Shown here piece after piece: positions 20,629-29,371 of a stretch of DNA of 64,000 nucleotides (position 1 is its first letter; every line of letters starts with the position of its first letter). Made by a program: the position numbers and the translations under genes. Under the pieces are notes generated by a model. It searched no databases. It was not told the DNA's origin and was given only the letters and a program-made list of their open reading frames with translations. Origin of the DNA: Hyphomicrobiales bacterium (lineage in GTDB: Bacteria > Pseudomonadota > Alphaproteobacteria > Rhizobiales > Rhizobiaceae); contig UCKM01000019.1 in assembly GCA_900473175.1 (NCBI GenBank), positions 22,049 through 86,048 of the forward strand, written 5' to 3'.

Positions 20629-21312
20629 ATGCACGTTATTTGGCAAAGAACCATCATCGGCGGCAATGGGTTGGACCACGACTTCTGCGCCTACGTCGAG
20701 AACATCAAAATTGCACGAATCTTCCGGGACGAGGATTCGGATCATCGCAATTTCTGGAGCGTCAATTTTTACATTGGGGATGGGAAAAGCGATTCCTGCC
20801 TGACCCGGCGCGAAGCGATCGATTGGGTCGAGCATAAGTTTGCGCTGTTTCTTGAAACTGAGGAGGGCAAGTCTGACCCGCAGGAATGGCCGGGCGATCA
20901 GCGGTCGATGCAGCTCCGCTATCTCAAGGCGTCTGATCCATCCGTTTACCAAGGTCGACGATCTATAGAGCGGGAGGCTGGAGCGCATTCGCAGGAAGAC
21001 ATGAGCAAAAGTGCCGAAGAAAAAGAAGCTCTACGCAAAGCCAAGAAGGCCGAGAAGATGAGGCAGTGGCGCGCCAAAAACCCTCTCTCTCCCGAGCAGA
21101 GAGCAAAGGAAGCCGAGCGAGCAAAACAATGGCGGCTAGCAAACCCAGAGAAATATCGGGAGCAGCAAGACGCATGGTATGCTAAAAACCGCGAGCGGGA
21201 ATTGGCCCGGCAGCGTGCGAGAAGACGCCGTACCGTAGCGGATGATGGGAGCGCTTCACATGGTGATCGAAAGACCACGCAAGCCCGCGGGTCACAAGAA
21301 CCGATTGAGTGA
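20629..21312 (+). CDS. Hypothetical protein with basic C-terminal coiled region
   Basis: 227 residues. The N-terminal half (about 1-100) is a compact domain without recognised motifs. The second half is strongly basic and helical with a repeated (M)RQWRxKNP / KQWRLANPEKYREQ pattern, typical of proteins that bind nucleic acid. It starts 10 bases after the preceding gene. No family assigned. Confidence 0.6.
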   Translation: MHVIWQRTIIGGNGLDHDFCAYVENIKIARIFRDEDSDHRNFWSVNFYIGDGKSDSCLTRREAIDWVEHKFALFLETEEGKSDPQEWPGDQRSMQLRYLKASDPSVYQGRRSIEREAGAHSQEDMSKSAEEKEALRKAKKAEKMRQWRAKNPLSPEQRAKEAERAKQWRLANPEKYREQQDAWYAKNRERELARQRARRRRTVADDGSASHGDRKTTQARGSQEPIE

Positions 21313-21380
21313 CTGCCAAAGAGCGATTGAAGACACAACATAATCGATCGCTATCGGACTATCGAAAGACGGAGAGGTGA

Positions 21381-21674
21381 ATGCGGCGACTAAGAGAGGG
21401 GATCGATCCGGACCTGAGCGTGCGCGCGACACAAATGATTACGCCCGAACAGTCGCGCGCTGCGAGAGGGCTCATGAACTGGTCTCAGACTGAGCTGGCG
21501 GTAAAGGCCGGCATCAGCTTGTCAACCGTGCGTGATATCGAAACAAGTCGCAGAATGCCGAACAGCACCAACCGCGCGGCAATCCTCAGGGCCTTCGAAG
21601 ATTCGCGCGTTGAATTCATTGAGGGTGGTGTGCGGCGAAATTCTGCGGCGAGCAAAAACAATGACGGGAAATAG
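21381..21674 (+). CDS. XRE-family HTH regulator
   Basis: 97 residues with a lambda-repressor-like HTH: ITPEQSRAARGLMNWSQTEL, then AVKAGISLSTVRDIE (about residues 19-60). There is no C-terminal peptidase or sensor domain. GGAGAGG just upstream supports the ATG at 21381. An alternative ATG at 21435 gives the minimal HTH unit. It overlaps the next gene by 14 bases. Confidence 0.85.
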   Translation: MRRLREGIDPDLSVRATQMITPEQSRAARGLMNWSQTELAVKAGISLSTVRDIETSRRMPNSTNRAAILRAFEDSRVEFIEGGVRRNSAASKNNDGK

Positions 21675-22107
21675 CTTAACTTGGAAGGCGATCCATTTCG
21701 ACGATCGTAAAAAACCAGATGAATTTATCGCGGTTGCCTCTGGGATATCAATTGGTCGCATATACCGCGTTGGCGGCGGTATTCTGCATGGCAAGTGGTA
21801 TTTCAACTTCCAGCTTGGTCGTCGACCATTTCGTACGAGCGCTATGAATGGGGTCGCTCCGAATCGCAAAGCTGCGCAACAGCAACTGCTACAAATATTC
21901 GAAGAGTACTTGGAAACGCCATCGGACCTGGGCGGAGGTAGACCAGGTGGTTTTGTCGATCCAAGTGCCAAAAAAACAGATCGATTGATTCGAATTCCGG
22001 CAATCGGTCTCGATCGCTCCTTGGCCGCGGACTCGGCAACGCCTACAGCCCGTCACAATCCCATCCTTGCCACGTCGCTGTCTCAATGCTTTAATAACCA
22101 AGCCTGA
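21661..22107 (+). CDS. Hypothetical protein coupled to XRE regulator
   Basis: 148 residues. The region around GRIYRVGGGILHGKWYFNFQ and VAPNRKAAQQQLLQIFEEYL suggests a small alpha/beta domain. The start codon overlaps the regulator gene, implying coupled translation and possibly a regulator-partner pair. No toxin signature is visible. Function unknown. Confidence 0.55.
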   Translation: MTGNSLTWKAIHFDDRKKPDEFIAVASGISIGRIYRVGGGILHGKWYFNFQLGRRPFRTSAMNGVAPNRKAAQQQLLQIFEEYLETPSDLGGGRPGGFVDPSAKKTDRLIRIPAIGLDRSLAADSATPTARHNPILATSLSQCFNNQA

Positions 22108-22125
22108 CTCCCCAAAGGTCAGACA

Positions 22126-22163
22126 GAGGCCCGGGCTCCAACTTCACATTTTGGCCGGGCCTC
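22126..22163. repeat. REP-like hairpin, copy 1
   Basis: GAGGCCCGG (22126-22134) and CCGGGCCTC (22155-22163) flank a 20-base loop. It is of the same general form as the hairpins at 27284 and 31002. Confidence 0.45.
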
Positions 22164-22365
22164 ACCTGTATCTGGACTGGCAGCCTACAGCGCCGTCGTA
22201 TCCCACTCAGCCCGCCTTGTGACCGCATTCTTGAACAGTCCCAAGGCAGCATCATGAGCCAGGCCAGGATGGCAGCATCATCGTTTATATCTCCGCCCGT
22301 TTGCGCGAAAGACACGAACACAGCAAAGGAGAGCCTTTGCTTCTCTGACAAAGGATCGATCTATT

Positions 22366-22620
22366 ATGGCCGCTATCCCAAAGCCCCAAATTCACCCCGG
22401 CCATCCGAGCCGGTTTGCCGAGTGCCAAAAGGCCATCGAGGACCGTGTTCTCGAAATATTCGGAGAAGCTGTTGCGGCCGGCTGGAGTGAAGACGAGGTG
22501 TTCGCGGCCATTGTCGCGGTGGCGGACACGACACAGCTTGCCATGCATCAAAACGAACTGCTGTCCACGGAGACAGAACTAGGAAAAATAATGAAGAAAA
22601 TGCGGCGTCGGGATGTCTAA
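22366..22620 (+). CDS. Small conserved helical protein (paralogue of 20376 gene)
   Basis: 84 residues, sharing with the 20376 product the HPxRFAECQKAIEDR and AGWSEDEVFAAIVAVAD signatures and a basic tail. The two probably derive from an old duplication within the element. Function unknown. Confidence 0.7.
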   Translation: MAAIPKPQIHPGHPSRFAECQKAIEDRVLEIFGEAVAAGWSEDEVFAAIVAVADTTQLAMHQNELLSTETELGKIMKKMRRRDV

Positions 22621-22919
22621 AAAGAAGTCCTTACCCGATGTATTATGCCTGAGTTCGCCTCTTAACCATTTCGATTTACCGACGGAACCTGCTGCCGCAG
22701 CAAGGGATTGAACAGAGTCGGAGAGTCCACAAACTTTACCGACAGAGGCTCGGCGCGCACCCCGTCCATTGCCCACGCGCCGGGCCTCACTGTATCAATG
22801 TGGGGAGTCGTCAAGGCTTTGGGCCTCCCGCCAATTTTTGATGGACAGGCCTGCTGCCCTATTGAATCTGGAAAAACACAAAAATATATTTTGTCCCGTT
22901 CTTCTTCTTTTTTACAGGG

Positions 22920-23144
22920 GTGAGTAAAATGGAACGGAAGTTGGACCACGGACTTGAATGCCCAAACTGCGGCACGATCTATCTCAATATTCCCAAAGAC
23001 GTCACCGACTATACACCGATTGCCTGTACGACCTGCGGCTCGTTTCTTGGCAGTTGGGGCGACCTCGAAAGGTCCTTTAATATGCAAGGCGGGCAGCATG
23101 GGATATTCGAGATGAGTGAGGGCCAGATCATTCGCAAAGACTGA
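22920..23144 (+). CDS. Small zinc-ribbon protein (paralogue of 24232 gene)
   Basis: 74 residues. CPNC (about 15-18) and CTTC (about 36-39) form a likely zinc ribbon, followed by GSFLGSWGDLE and FEMSEGQIIRKD at the C-terminus. The gene at 24232 has the same layout. Start is GTG at 22920 or ATG at 22929. Confidence 0.7.
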   Translation: MSKMERKLDHGLECPNCGTIYLNIPKDVTDYTPIACTTCGSFLGSWGDLERSFNMQGGQHGIFEMSEGQIIRKD

Positions 23145-23441
23145 ATGATCGATGGAACAACTCCAATCTCCCACTGTTTATCTACGCTGAGCCCTACGTC
23201 GCAAGCCCTTCGGGGCTCAGCGCAACGATAGTTGGTTAGGAAGCGCGGCCAGCCAGGGTATTGTTGCGCCAGCCGCGCTCGATCCAGAGAGGCAAGGGAG
23301 TCCATCCGTATCACGCGAAGGATAACACAGTGGCCGTAGTGGCGTGAGGGCTAGGCCTTCAATAGTTGGGCAGGCTATCCGATAGGTCCCAAAGAATTCG
23401 ATGGGGTAGAAATTGGAGCGAGCCCGTCAGACCTTCCAACC

Positions 23442-23463
23442 TGTACGAAGATTACCGCACCTT
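23442..23463 (+). pseudogene. Start fragment of a DUF982 gene
   Basis: TGTACGAAGATTACCGCACC and the next two bases match the start of the intact DUF982 gene at 25924 with one difference (C for T at the fifth base). The match stops abruptly at the 3' end of the minus-strand DUF982 pseudogene, as if two copies had recombined. The 23145-23441 gap holds nothing else I can identify. Confidence 0.5.
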
Positions 23464-23726
23464 AGTTGGTCTCACCGGGTTTTTCCCAGACATAAATACC
23501 GGCTTCTTTTGCCGCGCTGATGAACGCGTTCCGCACATCGTTGATTGAGACGAGACCGGCCAATCCACCAGTACAAGCTGTGCTAGCAGCACGAAACTTT
23601 GGACCATCCTTTATCGGCCAGCCTTCTGCCAAAAGTGCACAGGCTATCCTGGATAGAAGAGACGTTCAACAACAGCCCCGAGTTCAACGCCTTGATGATT
23701 ACGTTTGGCAAATTAAAATTGCTCAT
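23462..23726 (-). pseudogene. DUF982 protein, frameshifted
   Basis: The minus strand starts at the ATG at 23726 (MSNFNLPNVIIK). The frame is broken by one extra base near 23639; after it the reading continues as LAEGWPIKDGPKF, then NDVRNAFISAAKEAGIYVWE, to a stop at 23462. Joined, this aligns end to end with the DUF982 gene at 25211. The original frame hits a stop about 15 codons after the shift. It is a recent frameshift, or possibly a sequencing error. Confidence 0.7.
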
Positions 23727-23896
23727 ACATTGCGAACGGGCCATACAGACTTCAGTCCGATACCCACTTCAAGCGCGAAGGGTATTCGATTGACTTACTG
23801 CAGATTTAAGCGCGTTAGTTGAACGTCGTCAGGCATGAAACGGCCACTGACGCTTGAGAGTATCTGCTCCCGCCTGTTTACCGCGAGGAGACAGAC

Positions 23897-24232
23897 ATGC
23901 TGCCCCATAAATCGAAAACCGGCCCGCGTCTATTACTCGCCAATGATTGGATTGTGCTGCAAGCTGCGCATGACGGCGCATCGAAGAATTTGGGCCGATC
24001 CCCCAAAAACCATCCCTATGCCGACCGTTTGGCCAAGCAGGTTTTCCGTTTGTTTGATTTGGGCCATCGTGACATTGCAATCATCGCCGCAATCGCTGCG
24101 CAAACCGAACGCGCCCGCGCCCGCAAATCGTACACCATTAACAAAATGCTGACGCTCGTTCCTTCCGCGAACGAACGGGAATGGGCCTACCGATTGTCCG
24201 GTTGCGGACAGAGCCTTAACGGTTACCATTGA
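23897..24232 (+). CDS. Hypothetical protein
   Basis: 111 residues, start ATG after GGAGACAG. Helical, with YADRLAKQVFRLFDLGHRDIAIIAAI followed by a basic helix. The stop overlaps the ATG of the next gene (TGATG), so it forms a coupled unit with the zinc-ribbon gene. Not recognised. Confidence 0.6.
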   Translation: MLPHKSKTGPRLLLANDWIVLQAAHDGASKNLGRSPKNHPYADRLAKQVFRLFDLGHRDIAIIAAIAAQTERARARKSYTINKMLTLVPSANEREWAYRLSGCGQSLNGYH

Positions 24233-24486
24233 TGGAAACTGGAACCCTGCGATCCATCATGCATCGCTTCATGACCATACGCTTGGACAACAAGCTTGAA
24301 TGTCCGCAATGCCGCACCCTCTATCTGACCCTTACAGATGGTGTCAGCGGGAGCACGCCGATCCATTGTAGCTCGTGCGGCCCCTACCTCGGCAGCTGGG
24401 CAGAACTTGAGCAGGATTTCTTTCGGCAGGGCCGGAGCCGCGGCGTGTTTGAAATGCGAGAAGGCCAGATCGTGCGAAAGGATTGA
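24232..24486 (+). CDS. Small zinc-ribbon protein (paralogue of 22920 gene)
   Basis: 84 residues. CPQC and CSSC pairs, then PYLGSWAELE and FEMREGQIVRKD, matching the 22920 product across its length. The first about 13 residues have no counterpart there, so an internal ATG at 24271 may be the true start. It is coupled to the following gene by a TGATG overlap. Confidence 0.7.
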   Translation: METGTLRSIMHRFMTIRLDNKLECPQCRTLYLTLTDGVSGSTPIHCSSCGPYLGSWAELEQDFFRQGRSRGVFEMREGQIVRKD

Positions 24487-24758
24487 TGATTGTGTTCACG
24501 ATGGGACGCCAGGCAAGTGTCATGCCTAAGACCTATTACAATTGCCCGATTTCTGAGGAACCGGTTCATGAAGTGTTGCCGCGAGCCGCTGATTTCGTTG
24601 AGTTCTTTTGCCCAACGTGCGGTCAGTTTCGCATAGCCAAAACCGCAATTGGAGCGGTGAAGGACATGCCTCAATCTGAGCGTGAAGCATTGCTGACCGC
24701 AGCGAGACTGAATGCACAGGGCGGCGTAGGAATTCCCTTCATAAGCAGCATTCACTAA
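24486..24758 (+). CDS. Small zinc-binding-like protein
   Basis: Up to 90 residues. The conserved-looking part starts at MPKTYYNCPISEEPVHEVL (ATG 24522) with FFCPTCGQFRIAKTA, giving one CPTC pair and an isolated Cys. It is the third member of a coupled group of small Cys-pair proteins. Function unknown. Confidence 0.6.
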   Translation: MIVFTMGRQASVMPKTYYNCPISEEPVHEVLPRAADFVEFFCPTCGQFRIAKTAIGAVKDMPQSEREALLTAARLNAQGGVGIPFISSIH

Positions 24759-24793
24759 CACCTACATATCCCAAGCAGGGTATCGCATGAGTT

Positions 24794-24880
24794 GCGCTGG
24801 CCGACGAAGCGCTGCAACAGCAAAGACCACTTTTTGACAGCGACTTGTCATTTTGAACCGCGACGAAACTTCAAATGCGC
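24794..24880 (+). pseudogene. Remnant of SRAP gene 3' end
   Basis: The stretch encoding LADEALQQQRPLFDSDL aligns with the SRAP C-terminus at 20262-20342 (PAEEALQLQRPLPDDRL), including shared DNA words such as GCAAAGACCACTT and GCGACGA. A stop follows, and the rest of the gene is missing. It shows that a second SRAP copy once lay here. Confidence 0.65.
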
Positions 24881-24935
24881 CTATTTTCCAATGTCTGAAG
24901 TGCGCCTTAACCAACTACCTGAAGGACAAAGCCGA

Positions 24936-25175
24936 ATGTCGAGGAAAACAGCCCAAACAGAACGCGACGAGTTTATCGAGGGGCTGAAAGGTGTCATTAA
25001 GGAATATCAGACTAAGGCGGAGCGGCTCATAGCTGGAACCGATCGTATTTTCAGCACGGGAAGAGACGCTGAGGAAATCTCGGTTGAAACCGCGGTACAC
25101 TATAAGAGCCTTATTTCCCACTACGGGCGCATTGTCGCACGCCATGAGGCGGAAAAGCAGGAAAAGAATTTGTAG
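24936..25175 (+). CDS. Small helical hypothetical protein
   Basis: 79 residues, start ATG 24936 after GAAGGA. Almost all helix with charged residues (EFIEGLKGVIKEYQTKAERL), no membrane segment. It lies downstream of the SRAP remnant. Function unknown. Confidence 0.55.
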   Translation: MSRKTAQTERDEFIEGLKGVIKEYQTKAERLIAGTDRIFSTGRDAEEISVETAVHYKSLISHYGRIVARHEAEKQEKNL

Positions 25176-25210
25176 CTCTACCAGCGGGGTCGCGCCTCGA
25201 GAAAGTTGAT

Positions 25211-25486
25211 TTATCGCGATTTACGGGGGGCTGATAAGGTTCGCTCTTTAACAAGAATGTCAGCCTCTTTAGCCGCCGCAACGAAGGCAGACCGAGCCGC
25301 CTTGACGGACTGCTTGCCTTCCAACGCGTCGAGACAGGCTTGGCGTGCCGAGTTGAACTTCCTGCTCTTCTGGGTCGGCCAAGATTGCAAAAGGAAGTCG
25401 ACCGCCTCATCCACGGACGCGACCGTTACCAGCCGCCCGTTATGTTCGGTCATAATTACAACATTAGCGAAAGACGCATTGCTCAT
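25211..25486 (-). CDS. DUF982 family protein
   Basis: 91 residues. DUF982 signature: SVDEAVDFLLQSWPTQKSRK (hydrophobic helix ending in W-P) and a C-terminal helix SAFVAAAKEADILV. ATG at 25486 preferred over the TTG three codons upstream. It is the first of a tandem pair on this strand. DUF982 proteins are Rhizobiales-specific, very small and of unknown function. Confidence 0.8.
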   Translation of the reverse strand: MSNASFANVVIMTEHNGRLVTVASVDEAVDFLLQSWPTQKSRKFNSARQACLDALEGKQSVKAARSAFVAAAKEADILVKERTLSAPRKSR

Positions 25487-25572
25487 ACTCAGCAAACGCC
25501 TTTGTCGTGGAGTAGTTCCAGCGCGGTTGCGCCAAAGAATGATCCATCGACCGCCGCTTTTTGAGGATGCGG

Positions 25573-25827
25573 TTAACCGCCGGGGGTGTTTAAATCGATA
25601 AATATACCTGCCTGGTTGGCAGCATAAATCAGCGCGTCACGTGCTGCCGCAGAAGCTGCTTTACCGTTTAAAACGATTTTGCAAATAGCCAAGGCTTTCA
25701 TTCGCGTGGAATGTTCAGAGGGCCAGCGCTGCTCAAGGAAAAACACAGCTTGCTCCACCGAATTGACCACACGCGGCCGGCGCCCCTTAATTCGTAAACA
25801 TATGGGTGTGAACCTAGTTTCCTCCAT
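25573..25827 (-). CDS. DUF982 family protein
   Basis: 84 residues with SVEQAVFFLEQRWPSEHSTR and ARDALIYAANQAGIFID, the two conserved DUF982 blocks. It is divergent from the third copy at 25923, with a 95-base shared promoter region. Confidence 0.8.
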   Translation of the reverse strand: MEETRFTPICLRIKGRRPRVVNSVEQAVFFLEQRWPSEHSTRMKALAICKIVLNGKAASAAARDALIYAANQAGIFIDLNTPGG

Positions 25828-25922
25828 CTCGCTTAACGGGCTTCCGTGCGAGGTGTTCCTTGTGATTTTATAAGGAATCTTATTGAGTCGAACTTTAGAA
25901 AACCCTCCCCTACATTCCCGCC

Positions 25923-26240
25923 ATGTATGAAGATTACCGCACCTTCCCCATTGTGTCCGTGATGAGCCGCAAGCCTGGTCAGGTGAACGGCATTACCTCG
26001 GCCTATGATGCCGCGAAATTCATGCTGGAGGATTGGCCCGAAGAGGATGGGCCAAAGGCGAGACTTGCGCGGGAGATATTGCTGAAATGCCTGGAGGGTG
26101 GCTGCTCGCCGGCAGTGGCGCGCGTGGCGTTTGTCGAGGCCGCACGTGAGGCAAATGTTTTCATTGAGAACGAGGCGCGGCCGCCGAGTACCGGAAAGGT
26201 CGAGCGATGGGGCAAACGGAAAACTGCGCGGCGTCGGTAG
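25923..26240 (+). CDS. DUF982 family protein
   Basis: 105 residues: SAYDAAKFMLEDWPEEDGPK and ARVAFVEAAREANVFIE, then a basic tail GKVERWGKRKTARRR. The tail sequence is also preserved in the remnant at 26993-27090. It is the longest intact DUF982 member here. Confidence 0.82.
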   Translation: MYEDYRTFPIVSVMSRKPGQVNGITSAYDAAKFMLEDWPEEDGPKARLAREILLKCLEGGCSPAVARVAFVEAAREANVFIENEARPPSTGKVERWGKRKTARRR

Positions 26241-26483
26241 CTGTTGAACTAAGAACCTTAGCAGGTCGAGAGAGCTATTCATCAACATGGGCTGGTTCCG
26301 CTGACAGAGCACATCAACCACCAGCGAGAAGCAGCTTGGCGCCATTCCATTCGGCCCAAGCCCTTTTTTGCCATAACGAGTTTGATGAATTTTCGAATCT
26401 GGCCAACCATCGCCTATGTTTCCACTCATGTACTGAGATGTTCGTGAAGTGACATACCGCACCAGTGCGAACGGAGAGAGACT

Positions 26484-26960
26484 TTGATTATCAGATTGTG
26501 CAAAATTGCATTGGTCGCTGCTGTTGCCTTATTCTTTTCGCTGGTTGCGTTGGGCAATTTTGCCGACTACGATAGTAACTGGCAGTTCGTGAAACACGTA
26601 CTGTCTATGGACACTACATTTCCCAATTCAATTCTTCATTGGCGTGCAATAACCGACCCGACCGTTCAGACACTCGGATACTGCCTCATTATCGCGACCG
26701 AGACAGTCACTGCGCTTCTGTTGTGGGTCGGTGCCATCCGCATGCTTGTCGTAGTCAAAGCCGCTAGGTTCGGCCAGGCAAAGAGCTTGGCAATAGTCGG
26801 ATTGTCTGTGGGACTTCTCCTTTACATGGTGGGTTTCATTGTCATTGGCGGCGAGTGGTTTGCCATGTGGCAGTCGCAAATATGGAACGGCCAGCAGAAG
26901 TCGTTCGATTTTGTCACAATGATCGGGATTGTTCTAATCCTGCTGCTGCTCCCGGAATGA
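26484..26960 (+). CDS. DUF2165 family small integral membrane protein
   Basis: 158 residues with four hydrophobic helices (about 5-25, 60-85, 105-125, 138-157). NFADYDSNWQFVKHVLSMD between helices 1 and 2 is the DUF2165 signature. The start appears to be TTG, supported by GGAGAGAG five to ten bases upstream. Inner-membrane protein of unknown function. Confidence 0.82.
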   Translation: MIIRLCKIALVAAVALFFSLVALGNFADYDSNWQFVKHVLSMDTTFPNSILHWRAITDPTVQTLGYCLIIATETVTALLLWVGAIRMLVVVKAARFGQAKSLAIVGLSVGLLLYMVGFIVIGGEWFAMWQSQIWNGQQKSFDFVTMIGIVLILLLLPE

Positions 26961-26992
26961 GAAACGGCAAGATATGGATTGAGCATCACCCG

Positions 26993-27090
26993 TTTGCTAG
27001 TGCGGCGCGGGAGGCGGACTATCCATTGGAGAACGCACCGAGACCCCATCAACCGGCAAGCTTGAGCGGTGGGGAAAGCGCAAAGTTCCC
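26993..27090 (+). pseudogene. DUF982 C-terminal remnant
   Basis: Directly after the DUF2165 stop, the sequence reads FASAAREADYPLEN and, after a one-base shift, ERWGKRKVP. This mirrors FVEAAREANVFIEN...ERWGKRK at the end of the intact 25923 gene. No start or N-terminal domain remains. Confidence 0.6.
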
Positions 27091-27188
27091 TTGGCAAGAG
27101 ATCGACCGTCCAGGTAGGGCCAAAACGCATACTAAAATCCAGCAAGCGACGGAAGTTTAAATACCACCAGTTTTTGAACGCAAAAAGT

Positions 27189-27221
27189 GCCCGCCGCCGG
27201 TTATCCGGTTGGCGGGCTTTT
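27189..27221 (+). terminator. Intrinsic terminator
   Basis: GCCCGCC (27189-27195) pairs with GGCGGGC (27211-27217), with an inner CCGG/CCGG pair and TTAT loop, followed by TTTT. It closes the DUF982/DUF2165 direction. Confidence 0.7.
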
Positions 27222-27283
27222 GATTGACAAATCTTTTGCATTGCAACAGGGTCCCGTCGTCGGGAGGCCAACACGTCTCGGCT

Positions 27284-27331
27284 GTGAGGTCCGGTCGTTC
27301 AAATCATTTCGATTGAAGGGCCGGACCTCAC
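27284..27331. repeat. REP-like hairpin, copy 2
   Basis: GTGAGGTCCGG (27284-27294) and CCGGACCTCAC (27321-27331) form an 11-bp perfect stem with a 26-base loop. No transposase is nearby. Confidence 0.5.
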
Positions 27332-27728
27332 CTTCCCCTGGGAACAGGTCATGGGATACGCCAGATGCCGCGGACGACAATCTCAACGGTGCTATTAGGT
27401 GCGGTGCGACACCCGTCATATTTTTAGATGACATCCAAGCGTCACAGTGGCACGTCGCGGAAATTGGCTGCCTGGCTGCCCGTTGGCCACACCGATCTCC
27501 ACCGTTTCTAGACCGCGGGATGGGTCGACTAAACCTGCTGATTAGAACGTTACGCCCCCTGCACGATAGGATGATTTGTCTCCCCAGTTATTGTCGAAAG
27601 CGATCGACTAGATCCGAAACATTCACACATCAGTCAACCGATGTAGGACTGCTTCGCTTTTACTGTTCAATTGGCGTCCGCCGCTGACTGCGATCCGCGG
27701 CAGACACCACCAATGTCAAGTGAACGGA

Positions 27729-28709
27729 ATGACAAAAGAACACCGACTTACCTCTTTTGAAACATCTCGGCGCAACCTTCTGTTGGGCAGTTTGAGCGCC
27801 GCCGTCGCGATGACGTTGCCCGCTGCTGTTACAACAGACAGTGCGCTCGCGGCCCTCACTACCGGGCGCACAAAAGGAACCAGAATTATGAGTACAATAA
27901 AAACGAAAGATGGCGCAGAAATCTATTACAAGGACTGGGGCTCCGGCCCGGTGGTTACATTCTCCCATGGCTGGCCGCTTAACAGTGACGCCTGGGACGG
28001 CCAGATGCTGTTCTTGGTGCAGCAGGGCTATCGTTGCGTTGGTGTAGACCGCCGTGGTCACGGCCGCTCGAGCCAAGCCTCGGAACACAATGACATGGAT
28101 GGTTACGCTGACGATCTCGCCGCTGTCATCGAGGCGCTCGATCTCACGGAGGCAACGCTGATCGGCCATTCTACGGGCGGCGGCGAGGTCGCCCGTTATA
28201 TCGGCAGACACGGTACAAAGCGCGTCAAAAAAGCAGTGCTGGTTGCGGCGGTTCCGCCGATCATGTTGCAGAGTCCGGCAAACCCTGAGGGGCTGCCGAT
28301 CGAGGTGTTCGACGAGATTCGCGCTGGTGTCGCAGGCGATCGGTCGCAGTACTACAAGGATCTCGCTGTTGCCTTCTACGGTGCCAATCGTCCCGGTGCC
28401 AAGGTCTCGCAAGGCATCCTTGATCAGTTCTGGCTGTGGAGCATGCAGGCTGGCACGAAGAATGCGTACGAGAGCGTCAAGGCATTCTCCGAAACCGATT
28501 TTACCGACGACTTGAGGAAATTCGATGTGCCGACCTTGGTTCTGCATGGCGAGGATGACCAGATCGTACCCGTGAAGGACTCGGCCAAGAAATCAGCCCA
28601 ACTAATCAAGGGGGCCAAGGAGATTTATTACCCCGGTGCGCCGCACGGTCTGACAGCGACGCATGCCGACCAGGTTAACGCCGACCTCCTCGCATTTGTC
28701 CGGAGTTGA
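27729..28709 (+). CDS. Alpha/beta hydrolase, chloroperoxidase-like, Tat-exported
   Basis: 326 residues. A twin-arginine signal (SRRNLLLG, about 15-22) with hydrophobic region and AALA cleavage. The catalytic core has the oxyanion region SHGWPLN, nucleophile motif GHSTGGG (Ser about 149), acid in HGEDDQIVP and His in GAPHGL, the pattern of cofactor-free haloperoxidases/esterases. An internal ATG (27889, MSTIKTKDG) corresponds to the usual cytoplasmic start; the Tat leader is an N-terminal addition seen in some homologues. It is probably a periplasmic esterase or perhydrolase. It lies next to phage lysis genes as cargo. Confidence 0.87.
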   Translation: MTKEHRLTSFETSRRNLLLGSLSAAVAMTLPAAVTTDSALAALTTGRTKGTRIMSTIKTKDGAEIYYKDWGSGPVVTFSHGWPLNSDAWDGQMLFLVQQGYRCVGVDRRGHGRSSQASEHNDMDGYADDLAAVIEALDLTEATLIGHSTGGGEVARYIGRHGTKRVKKAVLVAAVPPIMLQSPANPEGLPIEVFDEIRAGVAGDRSQYYKDLAVAFYGANRPGAKVSQGILDQFWLWSMQAGTKNAYESVKAFSETDFTDDLRKFDVPTLVLHGEDDQIVPVKDSAKKSAQLIKGAKEIYYPGAPHGLTATHADQVNADLLAFVRS

Positions 28710-28872
28710 CTGCATACAGGCAGTGGAATTGGCTCCGCCCAATGCGGGTGATGTCAATTCCCGCCAACCTGCAGCTCTTGAGATTTGACAGTGCCCTTCC
28801 CAGGGCTCTTTCGCTCGACTAGGCGGCCCCGCCGCGATAAAGGGAATGAGCTGACACTCTAAAACATAAAAA

Positions 28873-28905
28873 GCCCCGGCATCCGTGAGGACACCGGGGC
28901 GAAAT
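28873..28905 (-). terminator. Terminator of the leftward late operon
   Basis: GCCCCGG (28873-28879) and CCGGGGC (28894-28900) pair; on the minus strand a run of T follows. It lies just past the last lysis gene. Confidence 0.7.
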
Positions 28906-29002
28906 TTTCTCATCAACAGGCAGACTACATAGAGACAACGATTCCATCGGGCCTTGATTGAACAAGGGCCCCTTCCCGGCGGCCCTGACCGGCAAGGCAT
29001 TG

Positions 29003-29371
29003 CTATTTGTGAAAAAGACGCGAGACCCACTCGAATGAGTTGGCGATGCTGACGCCTAGAGCAGTGCCGCCGATGCCGACGACACCAAGCGCACCAAGTC
29101 CCATCAATTTCCACTTTCGTACCTCATCAGTCACGATCTTGCTGTCCTTAACCTGTTCCGTGACCGTGGCGATGTCGGTCTTGATGTCACCTACCTCGGC
29201 AACGATCTCATCCATTCGGCGATGAACGACGGCGCGCTTCTCATCAGCTTCTCGGTTCTCAAGTGCAGCTCGACGCTCCGAGGCTTCCATGTCGCGTCGA
29301 AGCCCCTGTACCTCCGCCGTCAGCGCGCCGATCGAGCGATAAATATCATTCAAGCTGAGATCGACCATCAT
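29003..29371 (-). CDS. DUF1515-like phage protein with C-terminal membrane helix
   Basis: 122 residues. A long helical region (about 5-85, LTAEVQGLRRDMEASERRAA and HRRMDEIVAEV) followed by one membrane helix (about 92-112). It resembles the DUF1515 family found in rhizobial prophages. Possibly a holin-like or spanin-associated protein, given its place at the end of the lysis cassette. Two adjacent ATG codons make the exact start uncertain by one residue. Confidence 0.65.
   Translation of the reverse strand: MMVDLSLNDIYRSIGALTAEVQGLRRDMEASERRAALENREADEKRAVVHRRMDEIVAEVGDIKTDIATVTEQVKDSKIVTDEVRKWKLMGLGALGVVGIGGTALGVSIANSFEWVSRLFHK

Larger units (their letters stand above)
27091..27728. other. 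Intergenic stretch, about 640 bases
   Basis: Holds a terminator (27189-27221) and a long hairpin (27284-27331). I see no supportable gene. Confidence 0.5.

Noticed and set aside
27284-27331. Inverted repeat as insertion-sequence ends
   Set aside because: The arms are only 26 bases apart with no transposase between or near; a REP-like or terminator structure fits better.
28602-29114. 170-codon minus-strand frame after the lysis genes
   Set aside because: It overlaps both the hydrolase gene and the DUF1515-like gene, spans a terminator, and has no domain-like sequence.
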